In this document: positions 7,941-16,415 of the stretch, piece by piece
How positions within the stretch are numbered: the stretch's first letter is position 1
Layout: each line of letters opens with the position of its first letter
DNA from: CTSoil-043 sp963821235
GTDB lineage: Bacteria; Chloroflexota; Limnocylindria; Limnocylindrales; CSP1-4
NCBI GenBank assembly: GCA_963821235.1
Contig: CAWGCS010000001.1
Coordinates: 434,001-498,000 of the forward strand
Direction of reading: 5' to 3'
DNA: 64,000 nt
Translations under genes and position numbers: made by a program
The notes under the pieces: generated by a model
Seen by the model: the letters and a program-made list of their open reading frames with translations, nothing else
Told to the model about the DNA's origin: nothing
The model's database searches: none

Positions 7941-9140
7941 TCACTCCCCGACCACGCGATCCACGTAGTCGCCCGTCGTCGGGTCCTTGAGGATCAGCTT
8001 CGCGCGTCCGTCGGGGAGGATCTCCCGCTTGATCACGATCAGGCCCTCGAAGCTCTCCGGGTGCCTGGCGATCCGCGGCGTCGCCCCGCCGCGCCACTCG
8101 AGCAGCTCGACCGGCGCCCAGGCGCGGTTCTTCGCCGAGCGGTACGCGGCGTCCATCACCGCGTTGACGACGTACCCGTCGTAGAGCGTCTCGCGGGGCG
8201 TCCCGCCCCTGTCGATCGCGTCGAACATGTCGGTGAACATGTCCACGTAGCCCAGCTCGGACACCTCGTCGCCGACCGGGAAGAGCCAGCCCTTCTCCGT
8301 CTCGGCCTTCTCGGCGACGTAGCCGCCGCTGCCGCCGGCCGTGAACATCTCGTAGCCCGTGCGCAGGAAGTGGTTGAGCCAGATGGTGCCGCCAGTCCCG
8401 GCCACCTCGTCTCGCAGGTCCATGCCGCCGCGAAACGTCCAGCTGACCTCGAACTGGCCGATCGCGCCGGACTCGAACCGGATGAGTGCGATGGCGTTGT
8501 CCTCGTCCTCGATCGGGTGGACCAGCGTGTCCGTGTGGCACAGCACCTCGAGCGGCCGGTTCCCCTTGCCGGCGAAGCTGCGGATGATCTCGATGCAGTG
8601 GCAGCCGAGGTCGATGATCGCGCCGCCGCCCGTCAACCGGCCGTCCCAGAACCAGGCGCTGTGCGGTCCCGGGTGCGCCTCGCGGGAGCGGACCCAGGTG
8701 ACCTCGCCGAGCGCCCCTTCCTGCACGGACCTGACCGCCTTGAGGGTCTTGGGCGTGTAGCAGAGGTCCTCCAGGTAGCCGCCGAAGACGCCGGCCGCCT
8801 CGACCGCCTCCAGCATCCGCTTCGCCTCGGCGGCATTCCGACCCAGGGGCTTGGTCACCAGGACGGCCTTGCCGGCCGCCGCGACCGCCGTCACCGCCTC
8901 CTCGTGAAGATGGTTGGGGAGCGCCACGACGACGACGTCCGTCTCGGGGTGCCGGATCGCCTGCTCCAGGTCCGTCGTGGACTCGGGGATGCCCCAGCGC
9001 TCGGCGAAGGCCCGGCCGCGTGCCGCCGTCCGCGAGTACGCGACCCGCACCCGGTCGCGGCCGCGCTGCCCGTGCAGCGTCATCGTGTAGAAGTCCGCGA
9101 TCAGCCCGGTGCCGAGCAACGTGATGGAGTGTGCCTTCAT
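7941..9140 (-). CDS. Gfo/Idh/MocA-family oxidoreductase (paralogue C)
   Basis: The 399-residue protein starts MKAHSITLLGTGLIADFY, a Rossmann GxGxxA/G motif, and carries KPLGRNAAEAKRM and a DLGCHCIEI motif. It shares clear blocks with the gene at 3814-4869, including the C-terminal DGYVVN...MDAAYRS segment, but is about 48 residues longer. It is the promoter-proximal gene of the minus-strand sugar region. An AT-rich -10-like sequence and an 18-bp near-palindrome lie 55-90 bases upstream of the start codon. It is probably a sugar or polyol dehydrogenase. Confidence 0.9.
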   Translation of the reverse strand: MKAHSITLLGTGLIADFYTMTLHGQRGRDRVRVAYSRTAARGRAFAERWGIPESTTDLEQAIRHPETDVVVVALPNHLHEEAVTAVAAAGKAVLVTKPLGRNAAEAKRMLEAVEAAGVFGGYLEDLCYTPKTLKAVRSVQEGALGEVTWVRSREAHPGPHSAWFWDGRLTGGGAIIDLGCHCIEIIRSFAGKGNRPLEVLCHTDTLVHPIEDEDNAIALIRFESGAIGQFEVSWTFRGGMDLRDEVAGTGGTIWLNHFLRTGYEMFTAGGSGGYVAEKAETEKGWLFPVGDEVSELGYVDMFTDMFDAIDRGGTPRETLYDGYVVNAVMDAAYRSAKNRAWAPVELLEWRGGATPRIARHPESFEGLIVIKREILPDGRAKLILKDPTTGDYVDRVVGE

Positions 9141-9194
9141 CGATTCGGCTCCTTGGCTCCAGGTGGCCGCCGTTCGGGGAGGGCTTCGCGGACC

Positions 9195-9228
9195 GCGATC
9201 ATCGATCATCGCTTCCCGATTGTATAGA
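9195..9228 (-). promoter_or_regulatory. candidate promoter and operator of the sugar operon
   Basis: On the minus strand a -10-like TATACAAT (9226-9219) is followed at once by the near-palindrome GCGATCATCGATCATCGC (9195-9212), in which eight of nine base pairs are symmetric. An operator just downstream of a -10 box fits repression of the oxidoreductase operon. No convincing -35 box is seen. No regulator gene lies in the window next to it. Confidence 0.45.
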
Positions 9229-9340
9229 TGCCTTCCGGCACACCGACCGGCTGCGTCCGGCGCGAGCAGGCATCGGAGACCGTGTGCCAGGCAGCCGGTC
9301 CGTGGCTGGATTCGGGGTAGGAATCGACGGTCCTGCGTGG

Positions 9341-9346
9341 TAGCGT
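9341..9346 (+). promoter_or_regulatory. -10 element of a probably leaderless transcript
   Basis: TAGCGT matches TAnnnT and ends exactly six bases before the ATG at 9353. Transcription should therefore begin at or beside the start codon. No Shine-Dalgarno sequence is present. Confidence 0.45.
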
Positions 9347-9352
9347 GCCGGC

Positions 9353-10963
9353 ATGGGTGGTCCCAATCGCGCTGCGCCCACGAAGCGCTCCGACCCGAAG
9401 GGCAGCGGGAGGCGCGGTGCGCGCCAGGGCGCCGCGCCGTCGGCCGGGTCGGGTGGGGCCACGCCGGAGTCGATGGCCCTCCAGCAGGGCGGCGTTCCCG
9501 AGGAGGCGATCGCCGGAATCCTGCAGTCCGGGGCCCTGGAGCAGGCGATGCTGGAGCGGCTCCAGCAGGCGGCCGGCAACCGCGCCGTCGCCCAGATCGT
9601 GCAGCGCGACGGGCCCACCTCGCCCGCGCCGGCCGCCGGCGTCACGCCTGCCCCGGCGCCCGCGCCCGTCCCCGGGACCGCCCCCGCCGTGCCCGAGGAC
9701 CTCCGGCGCTTCCGCGAGGCGGGCCCCTATCCGGCCAGCGCGGCGGGCACGACGGTCCTCCCCAGCACCGGCCGGGGCGGCTTCCAGGCGCGCTACGACG
9801 CCACGGCGATGGTGCTCACGATCACCATGAACGTCAGCATCAACTTCATCGACGGGATGAGCGTCAGCGGTGGCCGGGCCGTGGCCGCCGATCCCAGCCT
9901 CAACGCGGCGGCCAACGCCCTCAACCGCCTCCCCAGCGCGCGGCGGACGGCGGCGATCAACGCCTGGAAATGGAGCGGCGACCAGGAGACCTGGATGGGC
10001 GGCTTCCGGAGCTCTGTCCAGGACGCCTGGGGGACGGCGGGCCACGGGCTCCAGTTCCAGAGCAGCCATGCCGGCTGGGAGGCCCAGCTGGCCCGCGTCA
10101 ACATCGTGGTCAACACGCAGGACGCGGCCCTCGCCGCGCCTCCGCCCGCCGGCGCCTCGACGATTCCCGCCACGTCGGGGCCGACCCACTGCACGGCCAA
10201 CGTCTACAAGACGGCGGAGGGCAACAACGACTTCGGGGCGAACGTCGCACCAGGCTCGCTGACGAGCGCCACGGACCAGACGCTCAACCTGGGCAGCAGC
10301 CAGACGGTGACCCACAGCCACCTGCTCAACCAGCGGGTCTTCTTCGCCCGCGGATCGGTCACCCTCGACGCCGACGCCCAGTCCCAGCTCCTCTCGGTGA
10401 TCAACAGCTTCCAGACGCCGGCCGGGGGAACCGGCACCTCGATCGACGTCGTCGGCCATGCGGACACGACCGGCGGGGGGACGGCCGCCGGCGATGCCCG
10501 CAACCAGCGGGTCTCGGAGCAGCGCGCCCAGGCCGTGGCGGACTTCCTGCGAGCCACGCGCAGCGGGGGTGGCACCCTCACGAACGCGGCCACGCGCATC
10601 CGGACCACGACCGGCGTCGGCAGCGCGGATGGAGGCACGGACGCGACCGCCCGGCGGGTCGACATCAACTTCGCCGGCGGCGGGCGCCAGAACGTCGCGG
10701 CCCACGAGTTCGGGCACATGCTCGGCATGCGCGACGAGTACGCCGTCGACCCGGGCGGCGTGATCGGCGGCTCGGCGGGGACGACGGGCACGGCGACCGA
10801 CCAGGACGCCGCCGTCCAGGCCACCGGCCTCGGCCGCTCGGTCAAGGAGAACAACGACAACATCATGTCCCTGGGGGGCACCATCCGGGCGCCCCACATG
10901 GTCATGTTCATGGAGGCGCTCCGGACCGTGACGGGATCCAACGAGTGGCGCCTCAAGCCGTGA
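9353..10963 (+). CDS. GNRAV-motif protein with OmpA-like domain and zinc-metalloprotease motif
   Basis: The 536-residue protein has three recognisable parts. Residues 66-85 contain LQQAAGNRAVAQIVQ, the GNRAV motif often seen near the N-terminus of DUF4157-type proteins and extracellular contractile-injection-system (eCIS) cargo. Residues about 326-440 are OmpA-like (FFARGSVTLD, VVGHADTTGGG, ARRVDINF). Residues 451-463 read HEFGHMLGMRDEY, a zincin active site with Asp as likely third ligand, and NIMS at 503-506 resembles a Met-turn. Residues 117-325 could be the first half of the same peptidase, so the OmpA domain may be inserted in it. There is no signal peptide. No eCIS structural genes are in the window. 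It is coupled to the next gene. Confidence 0.8.
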   Translation: MGGPNRAAPTKRSDPKGSGRRGARQGAAPSAGSGGATPESMALQQGGVPEEAIAGILQSGALEQAMLERLQQAAGNRAVAQIVQRDGPTSPAPAAGVTPAPAPAPVPGTAPAVPEDLRRFREAGPYPASAAGTTVLPSTGRGGFQARYDATAMVLTITMNVSINFIDGMSVSGGRAVAADPSLNAAANALNRLPSARRTAAINAWKWSGDQETWMGGFRSSVQDAWGTAGHGLQFQSSHAGWEAQLARVNIVVNTQDAALAAPPPAGASTIPATSGPTHCTANVYKTAEGNNDFGANVAPGSLTSATDQTLNLGSSQTVTHSHLLNQRVFFARGSVTLDADAQSQLLSVINSFQTPAGGTGTSIDVVGHADTTGGGTAAGDARNQRVSEQRAQAVADFLRATRSGGGTLTNAATRIRTTTGVGSADGGTDATARRVDINFAGGGRQNVAAHEFGHMLGMRDEYAVDPGGVIGGSAGTTGTATDQDAAVQATGLGRSVKENNDNIMSLGGTIRAPHMVMFMEALRTVTGSNEWRLKP

Positions 10964-11391
10964 GCGAGCCGGAGAGGGCGGCAGGACCAGAGGGGGCCCC
11001 CTTCGTCGAGTACCTCGTCAGGGGCAGGGGCGCCTGGGGCACGCGCCTCTTCGCCGACGGCCGGACCGAGGAGTGGACCGACGCCGGCGGATGGCAGCCG
11101 CTCGTCCAGGTGCCGGCCGCGGAGGTCGCGGCGTTCGAGGAGCTCGTGCGCGGCGGAGGATACCTGGAGCTGCCGGCCGAGGTCGAGCCCGCGGCGCCCC
11201 CCGAGGACGGGACGGAGCTCACCTGGACGATCGAGCTCGACGGGCGCCGCCATCGGGTCACCGCCCGGGAGGCCGGCCCGTACGGGAGTCCCGTCCTCCG
11301 GGCTCTCGACGCTGAGCTCCAGCGGATCGTCGGCGAGGCGCTGAACCGCGAGGCCGACGCCGATGAGCCGGGAGCACCGACCGAGCCCTGA
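10960..11391 (+). CDS. hypothetical protein, coupled partner of the metalloprotease-like gene
   Basis: GTG at 10960 overlaps the preceding TGA (GTGA), so the pair is translationally coupled. The 143-residue product is soluble and acidic, with no signal peptide or membrane segment. It contains VEYLVRGRGAWGTRLFADG, a tryptophan-rich stretch, and a two-strand pattern ending in ELTWTIELDGRRHRV. I do not recognise the family. By position it could be an inhibitor, chaperone or adaptor for the upstream protein; that is inference only. Confidence 0.7.
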   Translation: MSEPERAAGPEGAPFVEYLVRGRGAWGTRLFADGRTEEWTDAGGWQPLVQVPAAEVAAFEELVRGGGYLELPAEVEPAAPPEDGTELTWTIELDGRRHRVTAREAGPYGSPVLRALDAELQRIVGEALNREADADEPGAPTEP

Positions 11392-11444
11392 GCCGCCCAC
11401 CCGGCGGCGACGTCACGCCCTCGCCAGGGTCCCGCGGGCCGATC

Positions 11445-12128
11445 TCAGGGCACGGCGAAGGAGAAGCTCCCGACGATCGGGGCGGCGGCCGGCAGGAGTT
11501 CCTCCATCAGCGACCCGTCGAAGGCGTCGATGTCGACCACGACCGTTCCCCCGCCGGGCACGTCGAGGAGGCTCAGGCGGAGCCGCTCGCTGCCGGCCAC
11601 GACCCAGCGCAGGCCGCCGGCGGGGTCGACGAAGAGCGGGACGGTCGGCAGCCCGTTGGCGAAGGAGCACGACGCGGTCCAGCCTGCGGCGATGTTGACG
11701 TCGAGCTCGACGCCGCGGAGTCCCCCCACGGTGACGATCCGCGGGTTGCTGACCTCGAGCCCGGGCAGGCCGCGGATCCAGGCCGTCAGCTCGCTCGACA
11801 GGGTGCCGATGCCCGCCTCGGCCGCGGTCGGGCAGGAGGCGTCCTGCGACGCCGCCTGGGGATCCCGGAAGAGGTGGATCCCGGTCGCGTCGGAGCCCGC
11901 TGGCTGGAGGGCGAAGTAGTCGGCCGCGTCGCTGGGATTCGTCCATCCGGGGGGCAGCGTGAAGGTCACGGCCGGCTGGAACGCCCGCGACGTGTAGGCG
12001 CCGGCGGGCAAGGGCGACGGCGCGAGGGTCGGTGCAGGCGTCCCGGCGCCGGAGCCGCTCCCACACGCGGCCAGGAGCGCGGCCGCGAGCAGGGCTGCGA
12101 CCAGCGGCAACGACACGCGACGCACCAC
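11445..12128 (-). CDS. putative secreted lipoprotein of unknown function
   Basis: The 227-residue product starts at GTG 12128, has a signal peptide rich in Ala and Leu, a lipobox LLAAC near residue 21 and a Ser/Thr/Pro/Ala linker, then a globular domain (FTLPPGWTNPSDAADYFALQ, RGVELDVNIAAGWTASC). GAGGGGG five bases upstream, or GGAGG slightly farther, supports this start over longer versions. TAGACT about 60 bases upstream could be its -10 box. It resembles surface lipoproteins common in Chloroflexota and Actinomycetota; the function is unknown. Confidence 0.75.
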   Translation of the reverse strand: MVRRVSLPLVAALLAAALLAACGSGSGAGTPAPTLAPSPLPAGAYTSRAFQPAVTFTLPPGWTNPSDAADYFALQPAGSDATGIHLFRDPQAASQDASCPTAAEAGIGTLSSELTAWIRGLPGLEVSNPRIVTVGGLRGVELDVNIAAGWTASCSFANGLPTVPLFVDPAGGLRWVVAGSERLRLSLLDVPGGGTVVVDIDAFDGSLMEELLPAAAPIVGSFSFAVP

Positions 12129-12263
12129 GGGGACCCCCTCGCCTCCTCTCGCCGGAGCCCGATTCGACGGACCCGCCCGCCGGAGTCTACCGCCGGGCCC
12201 TCGACCGCTCCCGTCGCCCTGCCCGCCCGGCCTGCGACGCACGGCCGAAGGTCAGGCCGCGGC

Positions 12264-13103
12264 TCATCCCGCGGGCGGCTGGCCGTCGAGGATCCCGGCG
12301 CCGCCCTCGACCAGCTCCTTCAACCTCGCCGCGAAGCGGGCCGCGGGGGCGCCGTCGATCAGGTCGTGGTCCAGGCTGAGCGTCAGGCAGAGGAGCTCCC
12401 GGACCTCGATCCGCTCCCCCTCGGGCGTCCGCACCACCCCGGGCCTGCGGGCGACGCCGCCCATGGTGACGCCGAGCGGGTAGTTGTAGGCTTGGGGGAC
12501 GCCCCACGCCGCTCCCGACCCGAACATGCCGACCGCGGTCAGGAAGGTCGTCCCGGTGAGCCGCCGACGCCGGCGGGGGTCGGCCAGGAGGATCCGCCAG
12601 AAGGCCCGACGGAGGAACCCCGGGAGGAGCAGCCAGAGGGGCAGCAGCCGCCGCGCGGCCGCGTAGGGGGCGTCGCCCGCCTTCACCGCGCGCAGCTCCC
12701 GGGTGATGACGGCGGCCTCCTTCCGGTTCGCCGCCCGCACGATGTGGGGGACCGGGATCATCTCGCCCTCGAGGTCGTGCTCGACGGCGACCGTGACGTC
12801 CACGTCGTCGAAGAGGACGAGCCCACGGCGGCCGCCCGGGCTCGCCTGCATCTGGGGGTCGGCCTCGATCGCCCGTGCCAGGCAGGCGACGAGGAAGGCG
12901 GTGAACGAGAGCGGCTCGCCCGTGCGCGAGCGAGCCTTGCGGATCGCCCGCCGCGAGTCCGTGACGTCCAGCTCGAGGAGGGCGTGGATCGTGTGGCGTC
13001 GCCGGGCCAGCTCCAGCCAGTCCACGATCTGGCGCTGGGCCCGCGGATATGGCACCACGCGGTAGCCCGGTTCGCGATCGCTCGTGCCCGTCCGTCGCCG
13101 CAT
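12264..13103 (-). CDS. 2-oxoacid dehydrogenase E2-like acyltransferase (catalytic domain only)
   Basis: The 279-residue protein corresponds to the catalytic core of lipoamide acyltransferases. It has an RRHTIHALLELDVT region, LSFTAFLVACLARAIEADP, and LSLDHDLIDGAPAARF near the C-terminus carrying the His and Asp-Gly expected in the active site. There is no lipoyl or E1/E3-binding domain, unlike the 400-residue E2 of pyruvate dehydrogenase. Stand-alone cores like this occur in several phyla and have no fixed reaction. The gene lies eight bases after the SPFH gene in the same operon. Confidence 0.85.
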   Translation of the reverse strand: MRRRTGTSDREPGYRVVPYPRAQRQIVDWLELARRRHTIHALLELDVTDSRRAIRKARSRTGEPLSFTAFLVACLARAIEADPQMQASPGGRRGLVLFDDVDVTVAVEHDLEGEMIPVPHIVRAANRKEAAVITRELRAVKAGDAPYAAARRLLPLWLLLPGFLRRAFWRILLADPRRRRRLTGTTFLTAVGMFGSGAAWGVPQAYNYPLGVTMGGVARRPGVVRTPEGERIEVRELLCLTLSLDHDLIDGAPAARFAARLKELVEGGAGILDGQPPAG

Positions 13104-13111
13104 GCCGCTAC

Positions 13112-14110
13112 CTAGGGGGCCGGCGACGGCGAGGCGGACGTCCCGACGAGGTTCTTGAGGTCGAGGATGAAGCCGTTGCCGGACGGGACGAGCATCACCT
13201 GGATCTTGTCCGACAGCTTCTGGATGAGCTGGTACTGCAGCACGGGGTCGGAGAGCGACTCGGCGATCAGGCGGTTGGACTCGGACTGGCCCTTGGCCAG
13301 CGCCACCTGGGCGTCGGCCTGGCCCTGGGCGACCCGCACGGCCTGCTGGGCCTGGATGTCCTTCTGGGCCAGGATCTGCTGCTCCGTCTGGACCTGCTGC
13401 TGGGCGACCTGCTTGGCCTCGATCGCGGCCTGGAACTCGTCGCTGAAGGCGATGTTCGCGATGTAGATGTCGTCGACGATGATGTGGTACTGGGCGAGGT
13501 TGCCGGCGAGGGCGTCCTTCGCCTTCTGGCGGATCTCGTCGCGAGCACCCAGGATGCTGTCGACCGTGTAGGTCGGCACGACCGCCTTGATGTAGTCGTT
13601 GAAGGCCGGGTCGATGACCTTGGAGGCGAAGTCCGTCCCCACCCGCTGGAAGAGGTCGGAGGCGAACTGGCCATCGACGTGGTAGTTCATCGTCCCCGTC
13701 AGGCGGACGGTCTGGTACTCCTTCGACGCCGCGTCGATCTCCTGGAACTGGTGCGGCTGGACCCGCGTGTCCACGTTCACGACGTGCTGCACGATCGGGG
13801 TGACGACGTGCAGCCCCGGCTCCAGGGTGCCCGGCTGGACCTGCCCGAAGTTCATCACCACGCCGACGTTGCCGGCCGGGACCTCCACGAACGGGGCGGC
13901 GAAGCCGACGACGACGAGGACGATCCCCGCGACCGACCCGATGAGCCCGCCCGCCACGTGGCGGCGGCGGACGACGGGGGCACCGTCGCGGTCGGTGATC
14001 CGTCGCGCGCTCGCCTCCGCGGCGGTGCGGGCGACCGGGAGGGCGATCCCGAGCGCGAGGCTCGCGGCCAGGATCAGCGCCCCCAGGAGGAGGATGAGCA
14101 GGTTGAGCAT
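13112..14110 (-). CDS. SPFH/band-7 (prohibitin-like) membrane protein
   Basis: The 332-residue protein has two hydrophobic segments in the first 75 residues (LNLLILLLGALILAASLAL and a second near 52-72), then a prohibitin-homology domain (VPAGNVGVVMNFGQVQPGTLEPGLHVVTP), then a Gln/Ala-rich coiled coil (about 215-270). SPFH proteins form ring- or raft-like membrane scaffolds and often associate with membrane proteases. ATG at 14110 overlaps the upstream stop as TGATG; the GTG one codon earlier is an alternative. It sits between the comB-like and acyltransferase genes. Confidence 0.92.
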   Translation of the reverse strand: MLNLLILLLGALILAASLALGIALPVARTAAEASARRITDRDGAPVVRRRHVAGGLIGSVAGIVLVVVGFAAPFVEVPAGNVGVVMNFGQVQPGTLEPGLHVVTPIVQHVVNVDTRVQPHQFQEIDAASKEYQTVRLTGTMNYHVDGQFASDLFQRVGTDFASKVIDPAFNDYIKAVVPTYTVDSILGARDEIRQKAKDALAGNLAQYHIIVDDIYIANIAFSDEFQAAIEAKQVAQQQVQTEQQILAQKDIQAQQAVRVAQGQADAQVALAKGQSESNRLIAESLSDPVLQYQLIQKLSDKIQVMLVPSGNGFILDLKNLVGTSASPSPAP

Positions 14111-15036
14111 CACGCGCGGCGCCTCCGTGGCGGGGTGCCCTTCGACGGTCCGTCGGAGGGGCCTCCGGGACGGCTAGTGTCCCGCATCCGGACACCGCCC
14201 GCGGCGCCGACCTCGCCTCGGTCCCGCAGCGGCTCGATGCGCGGCGGGCGGCCGCCGCGAACCACCGGCACGACGGCGCTGGCGTCGACCGGGAGGCTCG
14301 CCGCGATGTCCTCCTCCAGGTCGTGCCGGGCCAGGAGGTGCCCGCTCCACGAAGCGCGGAACGCGGCCACGAGGTCGGGCGTGGTGCGCCACAGCTGGAG
14401 CGCGGCGAGGGCGGCGTCGGTCAGGACGATGGCGTCCGTCGCATCGGGCCGGTCGGCGCCGGCTGCCACCTGCGGGTCGATCCACCCGTCGCCGGTCGGC
14501 AGGTCGGTGGCGTCGACCCCGGCCGCGGCGAGCAGCCCGGTGACGATGGCCCCCGCGGCGATGGCGTCGTCGATGGCGAAGGCTCCCACGCGACCTGCAC
14601 AGACGATCCCGACGTCGGCGCCCTGCGCGCGGGCGAGGGCGAGGGCGGCGCGGGCGACCGCCGACGCATTGAGCAGGCAGCCGACGAGGATCGTCGCGTC
14701 GGCGGGGAGCGATCGGAGGACGGCGGTCCCGTTGCGGGTGGAGAGCACGGCGGTCCGGCCGGCGAGGTCAGCCCGGGCGACCTCCGCCGGCGAGTTGCCG
14801 AAGTCGAAGCCGGGCGCCCGCACGACGTGGTGCTCTCCCGCGAGGACGGCCGCGGGTCCCAGGCCACGGGCGATGCGGCGCGCCTCGGCCAGGCTCGCGG
14901 CCGGGATGACCGCCGTCGCGCCCCGGTCGAGCAGCCTGACGATCGTGGAGCTGGCCCGCAGCTCGTCGAGGACGACGCGGACGGTGGCGCCCCAGCGCTT
15001 CGCTTCGGCCGGCACGAGGGCGACGTCGATCCGCAT
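14110..15036 (-). CDS. comB: 2-phosphosulfolactate phosphatase family protein
   Basis: The 308-residue protein has ComB features: VVLDELRASSTIVRLLDRG, LAGEHHVVRAPGFDFGNSP, AVLSTRNGTAVL and VGIVCAGRVGAFAIDD. The archetype removes phosphate from (R)-2-phospho-3-sulfolactate in coenzyme M synthesis. In bacteria without other CoM genes the true substrate is uncertain. ATG at 15036 follows AAGGAGG eleven bases upstream; the ATG at 15057 overlaps that ribosome-binding site and is unlikely. It is the first gene of a three-gene operon. The C-terminal 35 residues are Pro/Arg-rich and atypical. Confidence 0.88.
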   Translation of the reverse strand: MRIDVALVPAEAKRWGATVRVVLDELRASSTIVRLLDRGATAVIPAASLAEARRIARGLGPAAVLAGEHHVVRAPGFDFGNSPAEVARADLAGRTAVLSTRNGTAVLRSLPADATILVGCLLNASAVARAALALARAQGADVGIVCAGRVGAFAIDDAIAAGAIVTGLLAAAGVDATDLPTGDGWIDPQVAAGADRPDATDAIVLTDAALAALQLWRTTPDLVAAFRASWSGHLLARHDLEEDIAASLPVDASAVVPVVRGGRPPRIEPLRDRGEVGAAGGVRMRDTSRPGGPSDGPSKGTPPRRRRA

Positions 15037-15185
15037 GGCCAGGTGTTCCTCCTTCATCAGGTCGTCGTTGAGCAGCTCATGATCGGATCACGGGGCCGTC
15101 CCGGCACAGGGCCATTGGCCGCTCGACAGCACGGCGTTCGGACCGCCGGAGCCGAGGCGGTGTTCGGGCGCGTCGCGGCGCGGTG

Positions 15186-15219
15186 TACGCTGCGAGGCGA
15201 GCGGGGAACGGCACGGAGG
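15186..15219 (+). promoter_or_regulatory. -10 element and ribosome-binding site of adenosine deaminase
   Basis: TACGCT (15186-15191) matches TAnnnT. The start site would fall near 15198, giving a leader of about 30 bases. GGAGG at 15215-15219 lies seven bases before the ATG. This gene therefore has a normal leader, unlike several leaderless neighbours. Confidence 0.45.
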
Positions 15220-15226
15220 TCCCGAG

Positions 15227-16345
15227 ATGAACGAGTCGACCCGGAACGGCGGCCTGGACCTCGCCACGATCCACGCCGCGCCCAAGGTGCTCCTCCACGA
15301 CCATCTCGACGGCGGGCTCCGACCCCAGACCGTGATCGAGCTGGCGCGCGACGGCGGCTACGCCGGCCTGCCGACGACCGATCCGGGCGAGCTGGAAGCC
15401 TGGTTCCGGCGCGGCGCCGACCGCAAGAGCCTCGAGCTGTACCTGGAGGGCTTCGCCCACACCGTTGGCGTCATGCAGTCGCCCGAGGCCCTCGAGCGCG
15501 TCGCCGCGGAGTGTGCCGAGGACTTCGCCGCCGACGGGATCGTCTACGCCGAGGTCCGCTTCGCGCCGGAGCTTCACCTCGACGGCGGGATGACCCTCGA
15601 CGAAGTCGTCGAGGCGGTGCTCCGGGGCTTCCGGCGCGGCAGCGAGGGGCGTCCGATCACCATGCGGACGCTGGTGACCGCGATGCGCACGGCCGCCCGT
15701 TCGCTGGAGATCGCGGAGCTCGCCGTCCGCCATCGCGACGACGGCGTCGTCGGCTACGACATCGCCGGCGCCGAGGCCGGCTACCCGCCCACCCGCCACC
15801 TCGACGCCTTCCACTACATCGCCCGCGAGAACTTCCACTTCACGATCCACGCCGGGGAGGCCTTCGGCCTTCCATCGATCTGGGAAGCGCTGCAATGGTG
15901 CGGCGCCGAGCGCCTGGGCCACGGGGTCCGCATCGTCGACGACATCAGCGTCGGGCCGGACGGGCGCGTCGCCCTCGGGCGGCTGGCCGCCTACGTCCGC
16001 GACCGCCGGATCCCGCTCGAGATGTGCCCGACGTCGAACGTCCACACCGGCGCGGTGGCCTCCATCGAGGAGCACCCGATCGACCTCCTGCGCCGCCTCC
16101 GCTTCCGGGTCACCGTGAACACCGACGATCGGCTCATGAGCGGGGTCACCCTCTCGTCGGAGTTCCGGGCGCTGGCGCGGGCCTTCGGCCTCGACCTGGC
16201 CGAGATGCAGTGGCTGACGCTCAACGCGATGAAGAGCGCCTTCTGCTCCTTCGACCTGCGCCTGCGCATCATCAACGAGCAGATCAAGCCGGGCTACGCG
16301 CGCCTGATGGCGCTCGCCTCCCAGGCTGACGTGCTCGTCGGGTAG
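15227..16345 (+). CDS. add: adenosine deaminase
   Basis: The 372-residue protein carries all zinc and catalytic motifs of the adenosine/AMP deaminase barrel: His24 and His26 in HDHLDGG, HAGEAFG near residues 207-213 with the catalytic Glu, LGHGVRI, and NTDD near residue 298. It hydrolyses adenosine or deoxyadenosine to inosine and ammonia in the cytoplasm. Its length is typical. It faces a transcarbamoylase operon, and its product feeds the hypoxanthine/xanthine oxidation encoded downstream in the region. Confidence 0.95.
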   Translation: MNESTRNGGLDLATIHAAPKVLLHDHLDGGLRPQTVIELARDGGYAGLPTTDPGELEAWFRRGADRKSLELYLEGFAHTVGVMQSPEALERVAAECAEDFAADGIVYAEVRFAPELHLDGGMTLDEVVEAVLRGFRRGSEGRPITMRTLVTAMRTAARSLEIAELAVRHRDDGVVGYDIAGAEAGYPPTRHLDAFHYIARENFHFTIHAGEAFGLPSIWEALQWCGAERLGHGVRIVDDISVGPDGRVALGRLAAYVRDRRIPLEMCPTSNVHTGAVASIEEHPIDLLRRLRFRVTVNTDDRLMSGVTLSSEFRALARAFGLDLAEMQWLTLNAMKSAFCSFDLRLRIINEQIKPGYARLMALASQADVLVG

Positions 16346-16375
16346 CAGGCCGGCACGCAACCGATCGGGCGAGGC

Positions 16376-16392
16376 CGGCCGCCGGGCGGCCG
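16376..16392. terminator. candidate bidirectional terminator hairpin
   Basis: CGGCCGC (16376-16382) pairs with GCGGCCG (16386-16392) around a three-base loop, between the convergent adenosine deaminase and transcarbamoylase genes. No T-tract follows on either strand, so termination is a guess from position. Confidence 0.35.
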
Positions 16393-16415
16393 ATCCGCGA
16401 GGCCGGGCGCTCCGC

